A stretch of 64,000 nucleotides of DNA from Acidimicrobiia bacterium. GTDB lineage: Bacteria; Actinomycetota; Acidimicrobiia; Spongiisociales; UBA5794. A program made the translations under genes and the position numbers. Below, one piece after another: positions 27,816 through 36,709 of this stretch; position 1 is the stretch's first letter, and every line of letters begins with the position of its first letter. The notes under the pieces were generated by a model. The model did not search any database. It had not been told where the DNA came from and saw nothing but the letters and a program-made list of their open reading frames with translations. The DNA lies in NCBI GenBank assembly GCA_026985095.1, contig JALSQW010000066.1, forward strand, positions 44,788 through 108,787. The letters are read 5' to 3'.

Positions 27816-28385
27816 CTCCGACCGGGTCACCCCCACCGAGGCGAGGGCCGCGACCACCGGACCGAGCGGCAGGCCGATGACGTTGCTCTTCGACCCCTCG
27901 ACGCCCTCGACGAACCGTCGGCCTTCACCCTGCAGCGCGTAGGCACCGGCCTTGTCGAGCGGCTCACCGCAAGCCGCGTACCGTCGCGCCTCGTCCTCGG
28001 TCACCGGCCGGATCGAAACGGTGGACCCTTCGACTCCGCAGCGACGCACGGACCCGTCGACCGCGACCGCCCAACCGGTCAGCACCCGATGCGCCCGCCC
28101 GGAGAGCCGCAGGAGCATGGCGACCGCGGCCGCGTCGTCCGCAGGTTTCCCGAGCGCCTCGCCGTCGACCACGACGGTGGTATCGGCAGCCACGACGACC
28201 GTCCCTGGTTCGCCTCCCACCGCCAGCGCCTTGGCCGCTGCCACCCGCACGACCATGTCCTCGGGAGCTTCCCCCGGCAACGGCCGTTCGTCGACGTCAG
28301 GGGCGACCTGGTCGAAGGAGAAGCCCGCCATCGTCAACAACCCCGCCCGGCGGGGGGAACGGCTGGCGAGGACGAGACGAGGCAC
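27804..28385 (-). CDS. maf: Maf-family nucleoside triphosphate pyrophosphatase
   Basis: This 193-aa house-cleaning enzyme hydrolyses dTTP/UTP or modified nucleotides. Motifs LASRSPRR at the N-terminus, AADTTVVVDG with the catalytic Asp, and the terminal SNVIGLPL are all present. GTG 28385 has GGAG six bases upstream and gives the normal N-terminus. The 3' end overlaps the aldehyde dehydrogenase gene. Confidence 0.92.
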   Translation of the reverse strand: MPRLVLASRSPRRAGLLTMAGFSFDQVAPDVDERPLPGEAPEDMVVRVAAAKALAVGGEPGTVVVAADTTVVVDGEALGKPADDAAAVAMLLRLSGRAHRVLTGWAVAVDGSVRRCGVEGSTVSIRPVTEDEARRYAACGEPLDKAGAYALQGEGRRFVEGVEGSKSNVIGLPLGPVVAALASVGVTRSESPA

Positions 28386-28447
28386 GGAGATCTCCGGATC
28401 GGCGACCCAGGTACCGTAGCCCCGATCGACGCAGGAGCGACCCACCG

Positions 28448-29593
28448 ATGCACCGGACCATCTTCGAACCCGAGCACGAGCTCTTCCGCGAGAGCTTCCG
28501 ACATTTCCTGGACACCGAGATCCTCCCGAACACCGAACGGTGGGAACGACACGGCAGGGTCGACAAGTCCTTGTTCCAGAGAGCCGGGGCCCTCGGGTTC
28601 CTCGGGATGGCGATCCCCGTCGAGCACGGCGGTGGCGGCGTGGACGACTTCCGCTACAACGCCGTGATCGGCGAGGAGGTCGCTCGATCGGGGGCCGCCG
28701 GCGCCGGCCTGGGGATCACCCTGCACAACGACGTGTGTGTGCCCTATTTCCTGAGGTACGCCGACGAATCCCAGGCCGACCGCTGGTATCCCGGGCTCGC
28801 CGACGGGTCCCTGGTGACCGCCATCGCCATGACCGAGCCCTCCACCGGCTCGGATCTGGCGGGGATCAAGACCTCGGCGGTCCGCGACGGAGACGTCTAC
28901 GTCGTCAACGGCTCCAAGACGTTCATCTCCAACGGCCTCAACGCCGATCTCGTCATCGTCGTGGCCCGTACATCCGAGGATCCCCACGGGGGACTCACGT
29001 TGCTGGTGGTCGAGGACTCGATGGCGGGCTTCGAGCGGGGTCGCAAGCTCGACAAGATGGGTCTCCATGCACAGGACACCGCCGAGCTGTTCTTCACCGA
29101 CGTGCGGGTCCCGGTCGCCAACCGCCTCGGAGACGAAGGCGCAGGGTTCCTCCAGCTCGTCGCCAACCTCCCCCAAGAACGCATGTCCATCGCCGTGGGC
29201 GCGGTCGCCGGAGCCGAGGCCGCCTTCCAACTCTCCCTCGCCTACGCCAAGGAACGTCGGGCCTTCGGACGACCGATCGGCTCGTTCCAGCACAACCGCT
29301 TCGTCCTGGCCGAGATGAGGACCGAGATCGACGTCGCCAGGGTGTTCGTAGACCGGTGCATCGAGGACCTCGTCGCCGGGGAGCTGTCGATCGAACGGGC
29401 GGCGGAAGCGAAATGGTGGACCACCGAGATGCTGAAGCGGGTCGTCGACCGCGGCGTCCAGCTCCACGGAGGATACGGCTACATGCTCGAGTACCCGATC
29501 GCCCGGGCCTACCTGGACGCCAGGGTGCAGACGATCTTCGGCGGCACCACCGAGATCATGAAGGAGATCGTCGGCCGCGGCCTGGGCATATGA
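28448..29593 (+). CDS. Acyl-CoA dehydrogenase (acdA type)
   Basis: The 381-aa FAD enzyme has AMTEPSTGSDLAGI (FAD/substrate loop), the RRAFGRPIGSFQ block, the catalytic Glu in YGYMLEYPIARAYLD and the C-terminal IFGGTTEIMKEIV. It is probably active on medium or long acyl-CoA. It is convergent with the glutaryl-CoA dehydrogenase-like gene with a 13-bp gap. Confidence 0.93.
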   Translation: MHRTIFEPEHELFRESFRHFLDTEILPNTERWERHGRVDKSLFQRAGALGFLGMAIPVEHGGGGVDDFRYNAVIGEEVARSGAAGAGLGITLHNDVCVPYFLRYADESQADRWYPGLADGSLVTAIAMTEPSTGSDLAGIKTSAVRDGDVYVVNGSKTFISNGLNADLVIVVARTSEDPHGGLTLLVVEDSMAGFERGRKLDKMGLHAQDTAELFFTDVRVPVANRLGDEGAGFLQLVANLPQERMSIAVGAVAGAEAAFQLSLAYAKERRAFGRPIGSFQHNRFVLAEMRTEIDVARVFVDRCIEDLVAGELSIERAAEAKWWTTEMLKRVVDRGVQLHGGYGYMLEYPIARAYLDARVQTIFGGTTEIMKEIVGRGLGI

Positions 29594-29606
29594 CGGGCCC
29601 GGCAGG

Positions 29607-30791
29607 CTACGAGAAGGCAGAGACGCCGGTGATGGCCTCCCCCAACACGAGGGTGTGGATCTCGTTCGTCCCCTCGTAGGTGTACACGGACTCGAGGTTG
29701 TTCATGTGGCGGATGACGGGATACTCCAGGGTGATGCCGTTGGCCCCCAGGACCGATCGGGCCGACCTCGCCACCTCCAACGCCTGACGCACGTTGTCGA
29801 GCTTGCCGAACGACACCTGCTGTGCGCTCAGGGTGCCGGCGTCGCGCTTGCGACCCAGGTGGAGCGCCACGAGCATCGCCCGCTGCAACGCCACCATCAT
29901 CTCGACCAGCTTGCGCTGGGTGAGCTGGAACGACGCGATCGGTCGGCCGAACTGGGTCCGTTCCTCGGCGTACGTGAGCGCCGCTTCGTAGCAGGCTCGT
30001 CCCGCTCCGACGGCACCGAAGAGGATGCCGAACCTGGCCTCGTTCAGGCACGACAGTGGTCCCTTCAGGCCGACGACGTCGGGGAGGACGGCGTCGCCCG
30101 GCAGGCGAACGTCGTCGAGGACCAGCTCGGAGGTCACCGACGCCCGGAGGGACAGCTTCCCGTGCACGTCGGACGCCGAGAAGCCAGGAGTGTCGGTGGG
30201 AACCACGAAGCCGCGGACCCCGTCGTCGGTCTGTGCCCACACCACCGCCACGTCCGCGATGGATCCGTTCGTGATCCACATCTTGGTGCCGTTGAGGATC
30301 CAGTCCGGGCCGTCCCGGCGAGCGTGCGTCCGCATCGACCCCGGATCGCTTCCTGCGTCGGGTTCGGTCAAGCCGAAGCACCCGATCGCCTCCCCCGCGG
30401 CCATCCGCGGAAGCCACTGCTGCTTGTGTTCCTCCGAACCGAACGCCCAGATGGGGAACATCGCCAGGGAACCCTGCACGGACACGAAGCTCCGCACACC
30501 AGAATCGCCGTATTCGAGCTCGGTGCACGCCAGGCCGTATTCGGTGGCGCTGGTCCCTGCGCAGCCGTACCCCTCCAGATGCATCCCGAACAGACCGAGC
30601 GCGCCCATCTCCTTGGCGAGCTCCTTGGGGAAGGTCCCGGCATCGAACCAGTCCGCGACCTCCGGAAGGATCCGGTCGGCAACGAAGCGGCGCACCGTGT
30701 CGCGCAGCAGGCGTTCTCGCTCGGAGAGGAGATGGTCGGTCTCGAGGAAGTCGAGCGGATCGGTGGCGATGGGTCGGATCGGGTCGCTCAT
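29607..30791 (-). CDS. Acyl-CoA dehydrogenase, glutaryl-CoA dehydrogenase-like
   Basis: The 394-aa protein resembles GcdH: CFGLTEPDAGSDPGSMRTHA, an RTQFGRPIASFQL block, and the C-terminal GITLEYPVIRHMNNLESVYTYEGT with the catalytic Glu in ITLEYP. GcdH oxidatively decarboxylates glutaryl-CoA to crotonyl-CoA in lysine and aromatic breakdown. Related isobutyryl- or crotonobetainyl-type enzymes are alternatives. ATG 30791 is the family start. Confidence 0.87.
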   Translation of the reverse strand: MSDPIRPIATDPLDFLETDHLLSERERLLRDTVRRFVADRILPEVADWFDAGTFPKELAKEMGALGLFGMHLEGYGCAGTSATEYGLACTELEYGDSGVRSFVSVQGSLAMFPIWAFGSEEHKQQWLPRMAAGEAIGCFGLTEPDAGSDPGSMRTHARRDGPDWILNGTKMWITNGSIADVAVVWAQTDDGVRGFVVPTDTPGFSASDVHGKLSLRASVTSELVLDDVRLPGDAVLPDVVGLKGPLSCLNEARFGILFGAVGAGRACYEAALTYAEERTQFGRPIASFQLTQRKLVEMMVALQRAMLVALHLGRKRDAGTLSAQQVSFGKLDNVRQALEVARSARSVLGANGITLEYPVIRHMNNLESVYTYEGTNEIHTLVLGEAITGVSAFS

Positions 30792-30801
30792 GTGCCTCAG
30801 C

Positions 30802-31536
30802 CTACCTCGCGTTTGTCGACCCTCCGGCCACCGGCGGCGGTCCACCTCCGGGCCCGAAGAGCGTCCCCTGGGCGCGGCGACGCTCGAGCCCTCCCCAGGG
30901 GAGCTCCTCCATGTAGGACCAGCTCCTGCGATGCACCGCCGAAGGGCCGAGCATCGCCAGCGCGGCACGGTGACGCGGCCCGGGATACCCCTTGTTCGAC
31001 TCGAACCCGTAGGCCGGGTACTCGGGCGCCAGATCGTCCATGATCTCGTCCCTGACCACCTTGGCGAGGATCGAAGCGGTGGCGATCGTGACCGAGGTGG
31101 CATCGCCGCGCACGACGGGGATGACCCGGCCGGAACCGACGAAGTCCCACCGTCCGTCGAGCACGACGACGTCCGGGGTCAGTGCCAGGCGGTCGAGCGC
31201 CCGACGCGCGGCGAGACGCTGCGCCGCGGACATCCCCAGCAGGTCGCACTCCTCGGCGGTCGCGTGTCCCACGGCCCAGGTCTCGCACCAGTCGACCAAA
31301 CGCGGGAAGAGCGCGGCACGCTCAGCGGGCAACAGGAGCTTCGAGTCCCTGACCTTGTAGACCCTCCGGTCCTTGGGGATGACCGCGGCCCCGACCGACA
31401 ACGGGCCCGCCCAGGCACCCCGACCGACCTCGTCCATGCCGACGACGATCTCGGCGCCTGCCCCCCACAGCTCGCGTTCGAGCTCGAGCCCCGGCGGACG
31501 CGCCCGGACGGCCTTGCGCAGCTTGGGAACCGACAT
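30802..31536 (-). CDS. rnhB: Ribonuclease HII
   Basis: This 244-aa enzyme removes RNA from RNA-DNA hybrids. The catalytic carboxylates are in GMDEVGRGAWAGP and VVVLDGRWDF, followed by the ATASILAKVVRDEIM helix with the last Asp. The Pro/Gly-rich C-terminal tail is an extension. ATG 31536 or 31548 could be the start; neither has a strong ribosome site. Confidence 0.93.
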   Translation of the reverse strand: MSVPKLRKAVRARPPGLELERELWGAGAEIVVGMDEVGRGAWAGPLSVGAAVIPKDRRVYKVRDSKLLLPAERAALFPRLVDWCETWAVGHATAEECDLLGMSAAQRLAARRALDRLALTPDVVVLDGRWDFVGSGRVIPVVRGDATSVTIATASILAKVVRDEIMDDLAPEYPAYGFESNKGYPGPRHRAALAMLGPSAVHRRSWSYMEELPWGGLERRRAQGTLFGPGGGPPPVAGGSTNAR

Positions 31537-31565
31537 CGCATCGAGCATACCGACGGGAGGGTCCC

Positions 31566-32156
31566 TCAGTTGGTGGCCGGGTCGAAGGGATGGTCGGCGT
31601 ACAACGCGACGCGGCTGCGCTGCCGACGGACGACACGACGCCACAGGCCGGACGGATCTCGGGTGAACACGTCGTCGTGACGGGCATCGAGCACGAACCA
31701 CGAACCCGCGGCGATCTCGAACTCGAGCTGCCCGGCGCCCCAACCGGCGTAGCCGGCGAACACCCGTAGCGCCTCCACGTCGGGGATCGCCCCCGGAGGC
31801 TCGGAGAGATCGATGGTGCCGATCCGGTCGAGGACGGAGGGCCAGGCCGGGTCCTCGACACGGGGCCGGTAGGCGAGGCCGATGGCCATCTCGGGTGCCA
31901 CCGGTCCGCCGATGAACACGTGAGGCGGCTCGACGAGATGGTCAGCCCATTCGGGCACGTGCTCGGCCGCCGGATGGTCGACCTCGCGGTTGAGGATGAC
32001 GCCGATGGCTCCCTCGTGGTCGTGCTCGATCATCAGCAGCACCGCCCGGGAGAAGTTCGGGTCGAGGAGAGTCGGGGTGGCCACGAGGAGCCGACCGGCC
32101 GTGGAACCGTCCACGGCCGGGTCGCTTCGCTTCGGCTGGCGACGTTCGTCCTTCAC
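31566..32156 (-). CDS. YqgE/AlgH-family protein (UPF0301)
   Basis: The 196-aa protein begins with the conserved GRLLVATPTLLDPNFSRAVLLMIEH region, then GAIGVILNR, FIGGPV and GYAGWGAGQLEFEI. The family is widespread and its biochemical role is unclear. GTG 32156 is used; the ~18 residues before GRLLV are poorly conserved. It is part of a minus-strand run with rnhB. Confidence 0.9.
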   Translation of the reverse strand: MKDERRQPKRSDPAVDGSTAGRLLVATPTLLDPNFSRAVLLMIEHDHEGAIGVILNREVDHPAAEHVPEWADHLVEPPHVFIGGPVAPEMAIGLAYRPRVEDPAWPSVLDRIGTIDLSEPPGAIPDVEALRVFAGYAGWGAGQLEFEIAAGSWFVLDARHDDVFTRDPSGLWRRVVRRQRSRVALYADHPFDPATN

Positions 32157-32171
32157 CGGGAGAAGGTTACG

Positions 32172-32351
32172 TCACCGGTCCACCTTCTCGCGGTCGGGCA
32201 CCAGCGTGGCGCCCGACAGCACCGATACGTGTCCATCGTCCCAGCGGACCTCGACGGTGTCCCCGTCGACCCGGAGGACGACGCCGTGCCGGGGCGGCAC
32301 GCCGACGTGGTTGGTGAGGGTCTTCACTCGCATGCCCTTGCGCAGACTCAT
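32172..32351 (-). CDS. Short DUF1918-like SH3-fold protein
   Basis: This 59-aa protein reads MSLRKGMRVKTLTNHVG at the start and has the core GVVLRVDGDTVEVRWDDGH, which matches the small DUF1918 beta-barrel pattern seen in many actinobacteria. The ATG at 32351 has a near-perfect GGGAGG site five bases upstream. The stop at 32172 is 15 bp before the yqgE start, so the two are likely co-transcribed. Function unknown. Confidence 0.75.
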   Translation of the reverse strand: MSLRKGMRVKTLTNHVGVPPRHGVVLRVDGDTVEVRWDDGHVSVLSGATLVPDREKVDR

Positions 32352-32418
32352 GTGACCTCCCTTTCGCTTCCACCCCGATCGTACGCGGTCCGGTCGCTTG
32401 TCGTCAGGGACTTCCGAC

Positions 32419-32634
32419 TCAGCGTCGGGCCACGATCGTCAGGACGACCGACAACAGGATCGACACGATCACCATCGACGTGATGGGGACGAACACGGTG
32501 AGGCCGTCGCGTTCGAAACGCAGATCGCCGGGCAGACGTCCGAACCATGCCACGAGCCACGGAGCGAACCGGAGCACGAGGCCGACGACGACGAGGGCGA
32601 CGCCCACGGCGATCACGACGTCCGCGATCCTCAC
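32419..32634 (-). CDS. DUF2905-family small membrane protein
   Basis: This 71-aa protein has two transmembrane helices with the family linker GRLPGDLRFERDGLTVFVPI between them. GTG 32634 overlaps the stop of the upstream PqqB-like gene (GTGA), which fixes the start. The function is unknown; in other bacteria DUF2905 genes often lie near ruvB. Confidence 0.85.
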   Translation of the reverse strand: MRIADVVIAVGVALVVVGLVLRFAPWLVAWFGRLPGDLRFERDGLTVFVPITSMVIVSILLSVVLTIVARR

Positions 32635-33443
32635 GCCCGTCCTCCCAGGTCGAACCGCATCCCGTCCTCGGCGACCCGGAATCCACGCCGTCGGACCTCG
32701 GTGGCCTCTGCGCTCCCGGCCGCTCCGGCAGGGTTGGAGTGGTTGATGTGGGTGAACACGATGGTGACGTCGTCGACCAGGTCGGCGAAGTGTCGCATCG
32801 AGTCGAGGATCGTCGGATGGGGGACGTCGGCGAGCGAGCGGCCCGGAGGCTCGGCGTCGGACCAGAACGTTCCGTCGATGATGGCGATGTCGTGTCGTGC
32901 GATGGTCGCGGCGGCGTCCCACCCGTCCCATCGATCGACGTCGGGTAGGTACAGGAGCGAACGCTCGGGCCCGGTGATGCTGAAGCCCACGGTGTCGGTG
33001 AACTCGCTGCGGTGGGGCACCACGGTGGCGCTCACCGTGAGGCCGCCGCCCGCGGACACCGGCACCCCGGGGTCGAGCGGGACGTCGGCCAGGAAGCGTT
33101 CGAACAGGAGCGAGCGCCACGGCTCGTTGCGGTCGAGATAGGTGAGCATACGACGGGTGGCGTGGACCGGGAGCTCCCGGGTGGCGGCGGCTTCCTTGCC
33201 GAACTGCACCAGCCCGGCGTAGTGACCCATGTGGCCGTGGGTGAGGAAGACCGCTCCGATCGGGCGGGGAGCGACGGTGAGCCACTGGATGCGAACATCG
33301 GGGGATGCGTCGAACAGTACGACCGGTCCCGCATCGGGGACGACCGCCAGACTCGACGCGGTCCTCGGGTCCGCCACCGACCGCTCGGCGCCGAGCTGCG
33401 GGACGGCTCCGTCCTGGCCGCTTCCGAGGATCACCACCTCCAA
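32631..33443 (-). CDS. PqqB-like metallo-beta-lactamase-fold hydrolase
   Basis: The 270-aa protein follows PqqB over its length: the N-terminus EVVILGSGQDGAVPQLG, and THGHMGHYAGL in place of the usual HxHxDH (PqqB also lacks that Asp). No other pqq gene is in the window, so a PQQ role is not supported; the protein may be a general hydrolase. It is translationally coupled to the DUF2905 gene. Confidence 0.82.
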   Translation of the reverse strand: MEVVILGSGQDGAVPQLGAERSVADPRTASSLAVVPDAGPVVLFDASPDVRIQWLTVAPRPIGAVFLTHGHMGHYAGLVQFGKEAAATRELPVHATRRMLTYLDRNEPWRSLLFERFLADVPLDPGVPVSAGGGLTVSATVVPHRSEFTDTVGFSITGPERSLLYLPDVDRWDGWDAAATIARHDIAIIDGTFWSDAEPPGRSLADVPHPTILDSMRHFADLVDDVTIVFTHINHSNPAGAAGSAEATEVRRRGFRVAEDGMRFDLGGRA

Positions 33444-33535
33444 TGCCGACCTCCTCGGATCTCCGTACCCTGGAACGCTACCGTACCCGTCGCGCCGGCC
33501 GCCGCCTCGCCCGGCGACGGTGTAGGTTCGGAAGG

Positions 33536-34036
33536 GTGCTGGTACGAACCGCCGTCCGCGACGACCTTCCCGAGATCGAACGGATCACCGTGCAAGCCTG
33601 CGCGGAAGCCTTCGCCGGGATCCTCCCGCCCCAGGTGGCGGAAGCCGAACGGACCAGGGTGGCTCCCGGATCGGCCCTTCGGGCTGCGCTGCTCGCCGGG
33701 GACCTGCTCGTCGGTACGGGAGCCGATGGGCGCATCGACGCCATCGCGATGTTGTCGCTCGAGGACGACGTCGTCGAGATGCGAACGATGCTGGCCTCCG
33801 GCCACCCCTCCCGCGAACCCTCGGTGACGGACTTCGTCGCCGCCGTCCGCCGGCGTGGCTGGGCGGGGCCGATCACCTCCGAGGCGGTCCTCGGCAACGA
33901 GCCCCACGAATCCTTCCTCGAGTCCGGTGGTTTCTCACCCGGCGAGGTCGTCGCCCAGGACATCGAGGGGCACGTCCTGTTCCGGCGCCGCTGGTGGCTC
34001 CCGGCCCAGGTCGAACGCCTCCACGGCACGGGGTAA
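33536..34036 (+). CDS. Putative GNAT-like acetyltransferase
   Basis: The 166-aa protein opens with VLVRTAVRDDLPEIERI, a typical GNAT first strand and helix, and has a later AVLGNEPHESFLESGGF resembling the final GNAT motif. The acetyl-CoA pyrophosphate loop is not clear, so activity is uncertain. GTG 33536 lies very close to GGAAGG. It ends 9 bp before add, in the same direction. Confidence 0.6.
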   Translation: MLVRTAVRDDLPEIERITVQACAEAFAGILPPQVAEAERTRVAPGSALRAALLAGDLLVGTGADGRIDAIAMLSLEDDVVEMRTMLASGHPSREPSVTDFVAAVRRRGWAGPITSEAVLGNEPHESFLESGGFSPGEVVAQDIEGHVLFRRRWWLPAQVERLHGTG

Positions 34037-34045
34037 CCTCGCGGG

Positions 34046-35098
34046 ATGGATCGAGCGACCCTCCGTGCCTTGCCCAAGGCCCTCCTCCACGACCATCTCG
34101 ACGGCGGCTTGCGTCCTCGAACCGTCCTCGAACTCGCCGACGCGGTCGGCTACGACGGGCTCCCGACCGACGATCTCGACGAGCTCGACGCCTGGTTCGT
34201 GCAGGGCAGGGGCGGATCGCTGGAGCGCTACCTCGAGGCCTTCCGTCACACGGTGGCGGTCATGCAGACGCCCGAAGCGGTGCGGCGCGTCGCCTACGAG
34301 GCCGGGGTCGATCTGGCAGCCGACGGGGTCGTGTACGCAGAGATCCGCTTCGGGCCGTCGCTGCTGACCGAACACGGGATGACGAGGGAAGAGGCCATCG
34401 AAGCGGCCCTGGACGGGTTCGCCGCGGCCACTGCCGAGACCGGGATCGCCGTCTACGCGATCGCGACGGCCTTGCGCCATCAGACCGATTCGCGGGCGGT
34501 CGTCGACGCTGCGGTTCCGTTCCTCGACAGCGGCGTCGTCGCCTTCGATCTCGCCGGCCCCGAAGCGGGCTTCCCGGCGGACGATCATCTCCCTGCCTGT
34601 CTCGCGGCACGCGATGTCGGTCTGGGGATCACGCTGCACGCGGGCGAAGCCGACGACGTCCGCTCCATCTGGCGGGCCCTCGCCCTGTGTGGTTCCCAGC
34701 GGATCGGTCACGGTGTCCGGATCGTCGACGACACGGACTTCGACGGATCGACGATCGACGAGCTCGGGGCGCTGGCGACCCGGGTGCGGGACCATCGCGT
34801 CCCCCTGGAGGTCTGCATCACCTCGAACATCCAGACCGGTGCGTTCCCCGATGCGACCCGTCATCCCTTCGGGGCGCTGTATCGGAGCGGGTTCGTCGCC
34901 ACGCTCAACACCGACAACCGCTTGATGAGCGGTGTCGAGCTGACCGACGAGTTCGCGCTCGCCGCCGAGACCTTCGACCTGACCCTGGAGGACCTCGGCC
35001 GGATCACCGAGATGACGCTCCGAGCCGGATTCGGTCCATGGCCGGTCCGTCGACGCCTCATCGACGACGTCGTGCGGCCGGCCTACGGGCTGGTCTGA
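34046..35098 (+). CDS. add: Adenosine deaminase
   Basis: This 350-aa purine-salvage enzyme converts adenosine to inosine. Zinc and catalytic residues are in LLHDHLDGG (residues ~14-22), ITLHAGEADD, RIGHGVRI and a terminal LNTDNR where most members have STDDP. The variant NTDNR occurs in actinobacterial enzymes. The 3' end overlaps the convergent lipase gene by 16 bp. Confidence 0.92.
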   Translation: MDRATLRALPKALLHDHLDGGLRPRTVLELADAVGYDGLPTDDLDELDAWFVQGRGGSLERYLEAFRHTVAVMQTPEAVRRVAYEAGVDLAADGVVYAEIRFGPSLLTEHGMTREEAIEAALDGFAAATAETGIAVYAIATALRHQTDSRAVVDAAVPFLDSGVVAFDLAGPEAGFPADDHLPACLAARDVGLGITLHAGEADDVRSIWRALALCGSQRIGHGVRIVDDTDFDGSTIDELGALATRVRDHRVPLEVCITSNIQTGAFPDATRHPFGALYRSGFVATLNTDNRLMSGVELTDEFALAAETFDLTLEDLGRITEMTLRAGFGPWPVRRRLIDDVVRPAYGLV

Positions 35099-35910
35099 TC
35101 CAACGCCGCGTCGATCCATGCCGCGACGTCGCGGAGGACCTCGAGATGTTCCGGCTCGTTGTGGACCTCGTGGCGGAGTCCGGGAAGCAGCTTGCGCTCG
35201 ATCCCTTCGACGGCCGCCAACGGCGCCGAGGCGCTCGGCGGAACGAGCTCGTCCTCTGCTCCGTGGACGACGAGGGTGGGGAGCGCGATGGCATCGATGG
35301 CCTCACGGGCACGTCGTTGGGCAGCGAACAGGCCACGTCCGAAACGAGCCGTCGTCTTCGTCTCCACCAAGGGATCGGCGAAGTACGCCTCCCCGACACG
35401 GGGATCGCGCGAGAGCTGTTCACCGTTGATCGAGTTGGGGAACCGCAGACCCGGAGCGACCCTGCCGAAGACTTCGGCGGCGATCTTCAGCGGCGGGGGA
35501 ACGTCGGCGTCGAGGGCGGGGGCCGACAGCACCGCCGCCGTCGGCTGCCGTTCGGTGCCCTCGAGATGCAGTGCTCCGATCAGCCCGCCCATGGAGTGCC
35601 CGTACAGCACCCAGGGGAGGTCCATGGGGACGACCTCGGTGTCGATCACCTTCGCCAGGTCCTGCAGGTACGTCGTGAAGTCGTCGATATCGACGCGGGA
35701 GCCACCCGAACGTCCGTGTCCACGCAGATCGAAGGCCACCGTCTCGAGACCCCGATCGGCGAAGAAGCCTCCCACGTGGCCGTATCGACCCGAGTGTTCG
35801 CCGAGGCCGTGGACGATCAGGACGACGGCCCGCGGGGGGTTGGCCCGCCAGCGGCGGGTGAACAGGACGGTACCGTCGACGGCCTCGAGCGCTCCCGTGA
35901 CGTCTTCCAT
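35083..35910 (-). CDS. Monoacylglycerol lipase-like alpha/beta hydrolase
   Basis: The 275-aa hydrolase has HGLGEHSGRY (oxyanion region), the nucleophile elbow GHSMGG, an acid residue in HGAEDELVP and the catalytic His in GLRHEVHNEPE, the monoglyceride-lipase pattern. ATG 35910 is preceded by GAGGAG. It probably recycles membrane or storage monoacylglycerols. Confidence 0.9.
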   Translation of the reverse strand: MEDVTGALEAVDGTVLFTRRWRANPPRAVVLIVHGLGEHSGRYGHVGGFFADRGLETVAFDLRGHGRSGGSRVDIDDFTTYLQDLAKVIDTEVVPMDLPWVLYGHSMGGLIGALHLEGTERQPTAAVLSAPALDADVPPPLKIAAEVFGRVAPGLRFPNSINGEQLSRDPRVGEAYFADPLVETKTTARFGRGLFAAQRRAREAIDAIALPTLVVHGAEDELVPPSASAPLAAVEGIERKLLPGLRHEVHNEPEHLEVLRDVAAWIDAALDQTSP

Positions 35911-35962
35911 GTGCTCTCCTCGTCGGTCGTCTTCGCAGGTTACCCCGCCCGCACCGGGCTCC

Positions 35963-36709
35963 TCAGGCCTCGGTCGCTTCCCCTGCGGCCGCGCACGCCG
36001 CTCCGACGATGCCCGCCCGATTGCGGAAGTGCGCCGGGACGACGGGAGTGGAGGTCTCGATGATGGCTGCGATCGTCTCGAACCGTTTCGAGATGCCGCC
36101 ACCGAACACGAACAACCGCGGCCAGAAGATGCGCTCGAGGTACCGCAGGTACTCGCCGACCCTCGATGCCCACCACTCGAGGTTCATGTCCTCTTCTTCG
36201 ACGAGTCGCGCCGCGGCGTACCGCTCCGCCTCCATACCACGGAACTCCACATGGCCGAGCTCGGTATTGGGAACCAGCGTGCCGTCGAACACCATGCCGC
36301 TTCCGATCCCGGTCCCGAACGTCAAGACGAGGACCATCCCGCCGACGGCCTGGGCCGCCCCGAAGGTCGCTTCGGCGAGTCCCGCCGCATCGGCGTCATT
36401 GATGACATGGACGGGGAGGCCGAGACGCTCCACGAGCTGGGATCTGGCGTCCACGCCGATCCAGGAGCGATCGATGTTGGCGGCGGTGCGGACCATGCCG
36501 TCCTGCACCACGGCGGGAAGCGCCACCCCCACGGGCCCGGACCATCCCGCTTCCTCGACGAGCTGGGCGATGGTGTCGATGACCGGTTCGGGGGCGGCCG
36601 GGCGCGGCGTCGGGATCCGCCGTCGCTCGTCAATCAGCGTTCCGGTCGAGACGTCCACCGGAGCGCCTTTGATCCCCGAACCTCCCACGTCGATCCCGTA
36701 GACGATCAT
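35963..36709 (-). CDS. ppgK: Polyphosphate glucokinase (ROK family)
   Basis: The 248-aa kinase has the phosphate loop GIDVGGSGIKGAPVD, NDADAAGLAEA, LTFGTGIGSG and GGGISKRF. GSGIKG with a following RRRIPTPRP is characteristic of actinobacterial enzymes that phosphorylate glucose with polyphosphate (or ATP). ATG 36709 overlaps the stop of the preceding unknown gene (ATGA). Confidence 0.92.
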   Translation of the reverse strand: MIVYGIDVGGSGIKGAPVDVSTGTLIDERRRIPTPRPAAPEPVIDTIAQLVEEAGWSGPVGVALPAVVQDGMVRTAANIDRSWIGVDARSQLVERLGLPVHVINDADAAGLAEATFGAAQAVGGMVLVLTFGTGIGSGMVFDGTLVPNTELGHVEFRGMEAERYAAARLVEEEDMNLEWWASRVGEYLRYLERIFWPRLFVFGGGISKRFETIAAIIETSTPVVPAHFRNRAGIVGAACAAAGEATEA

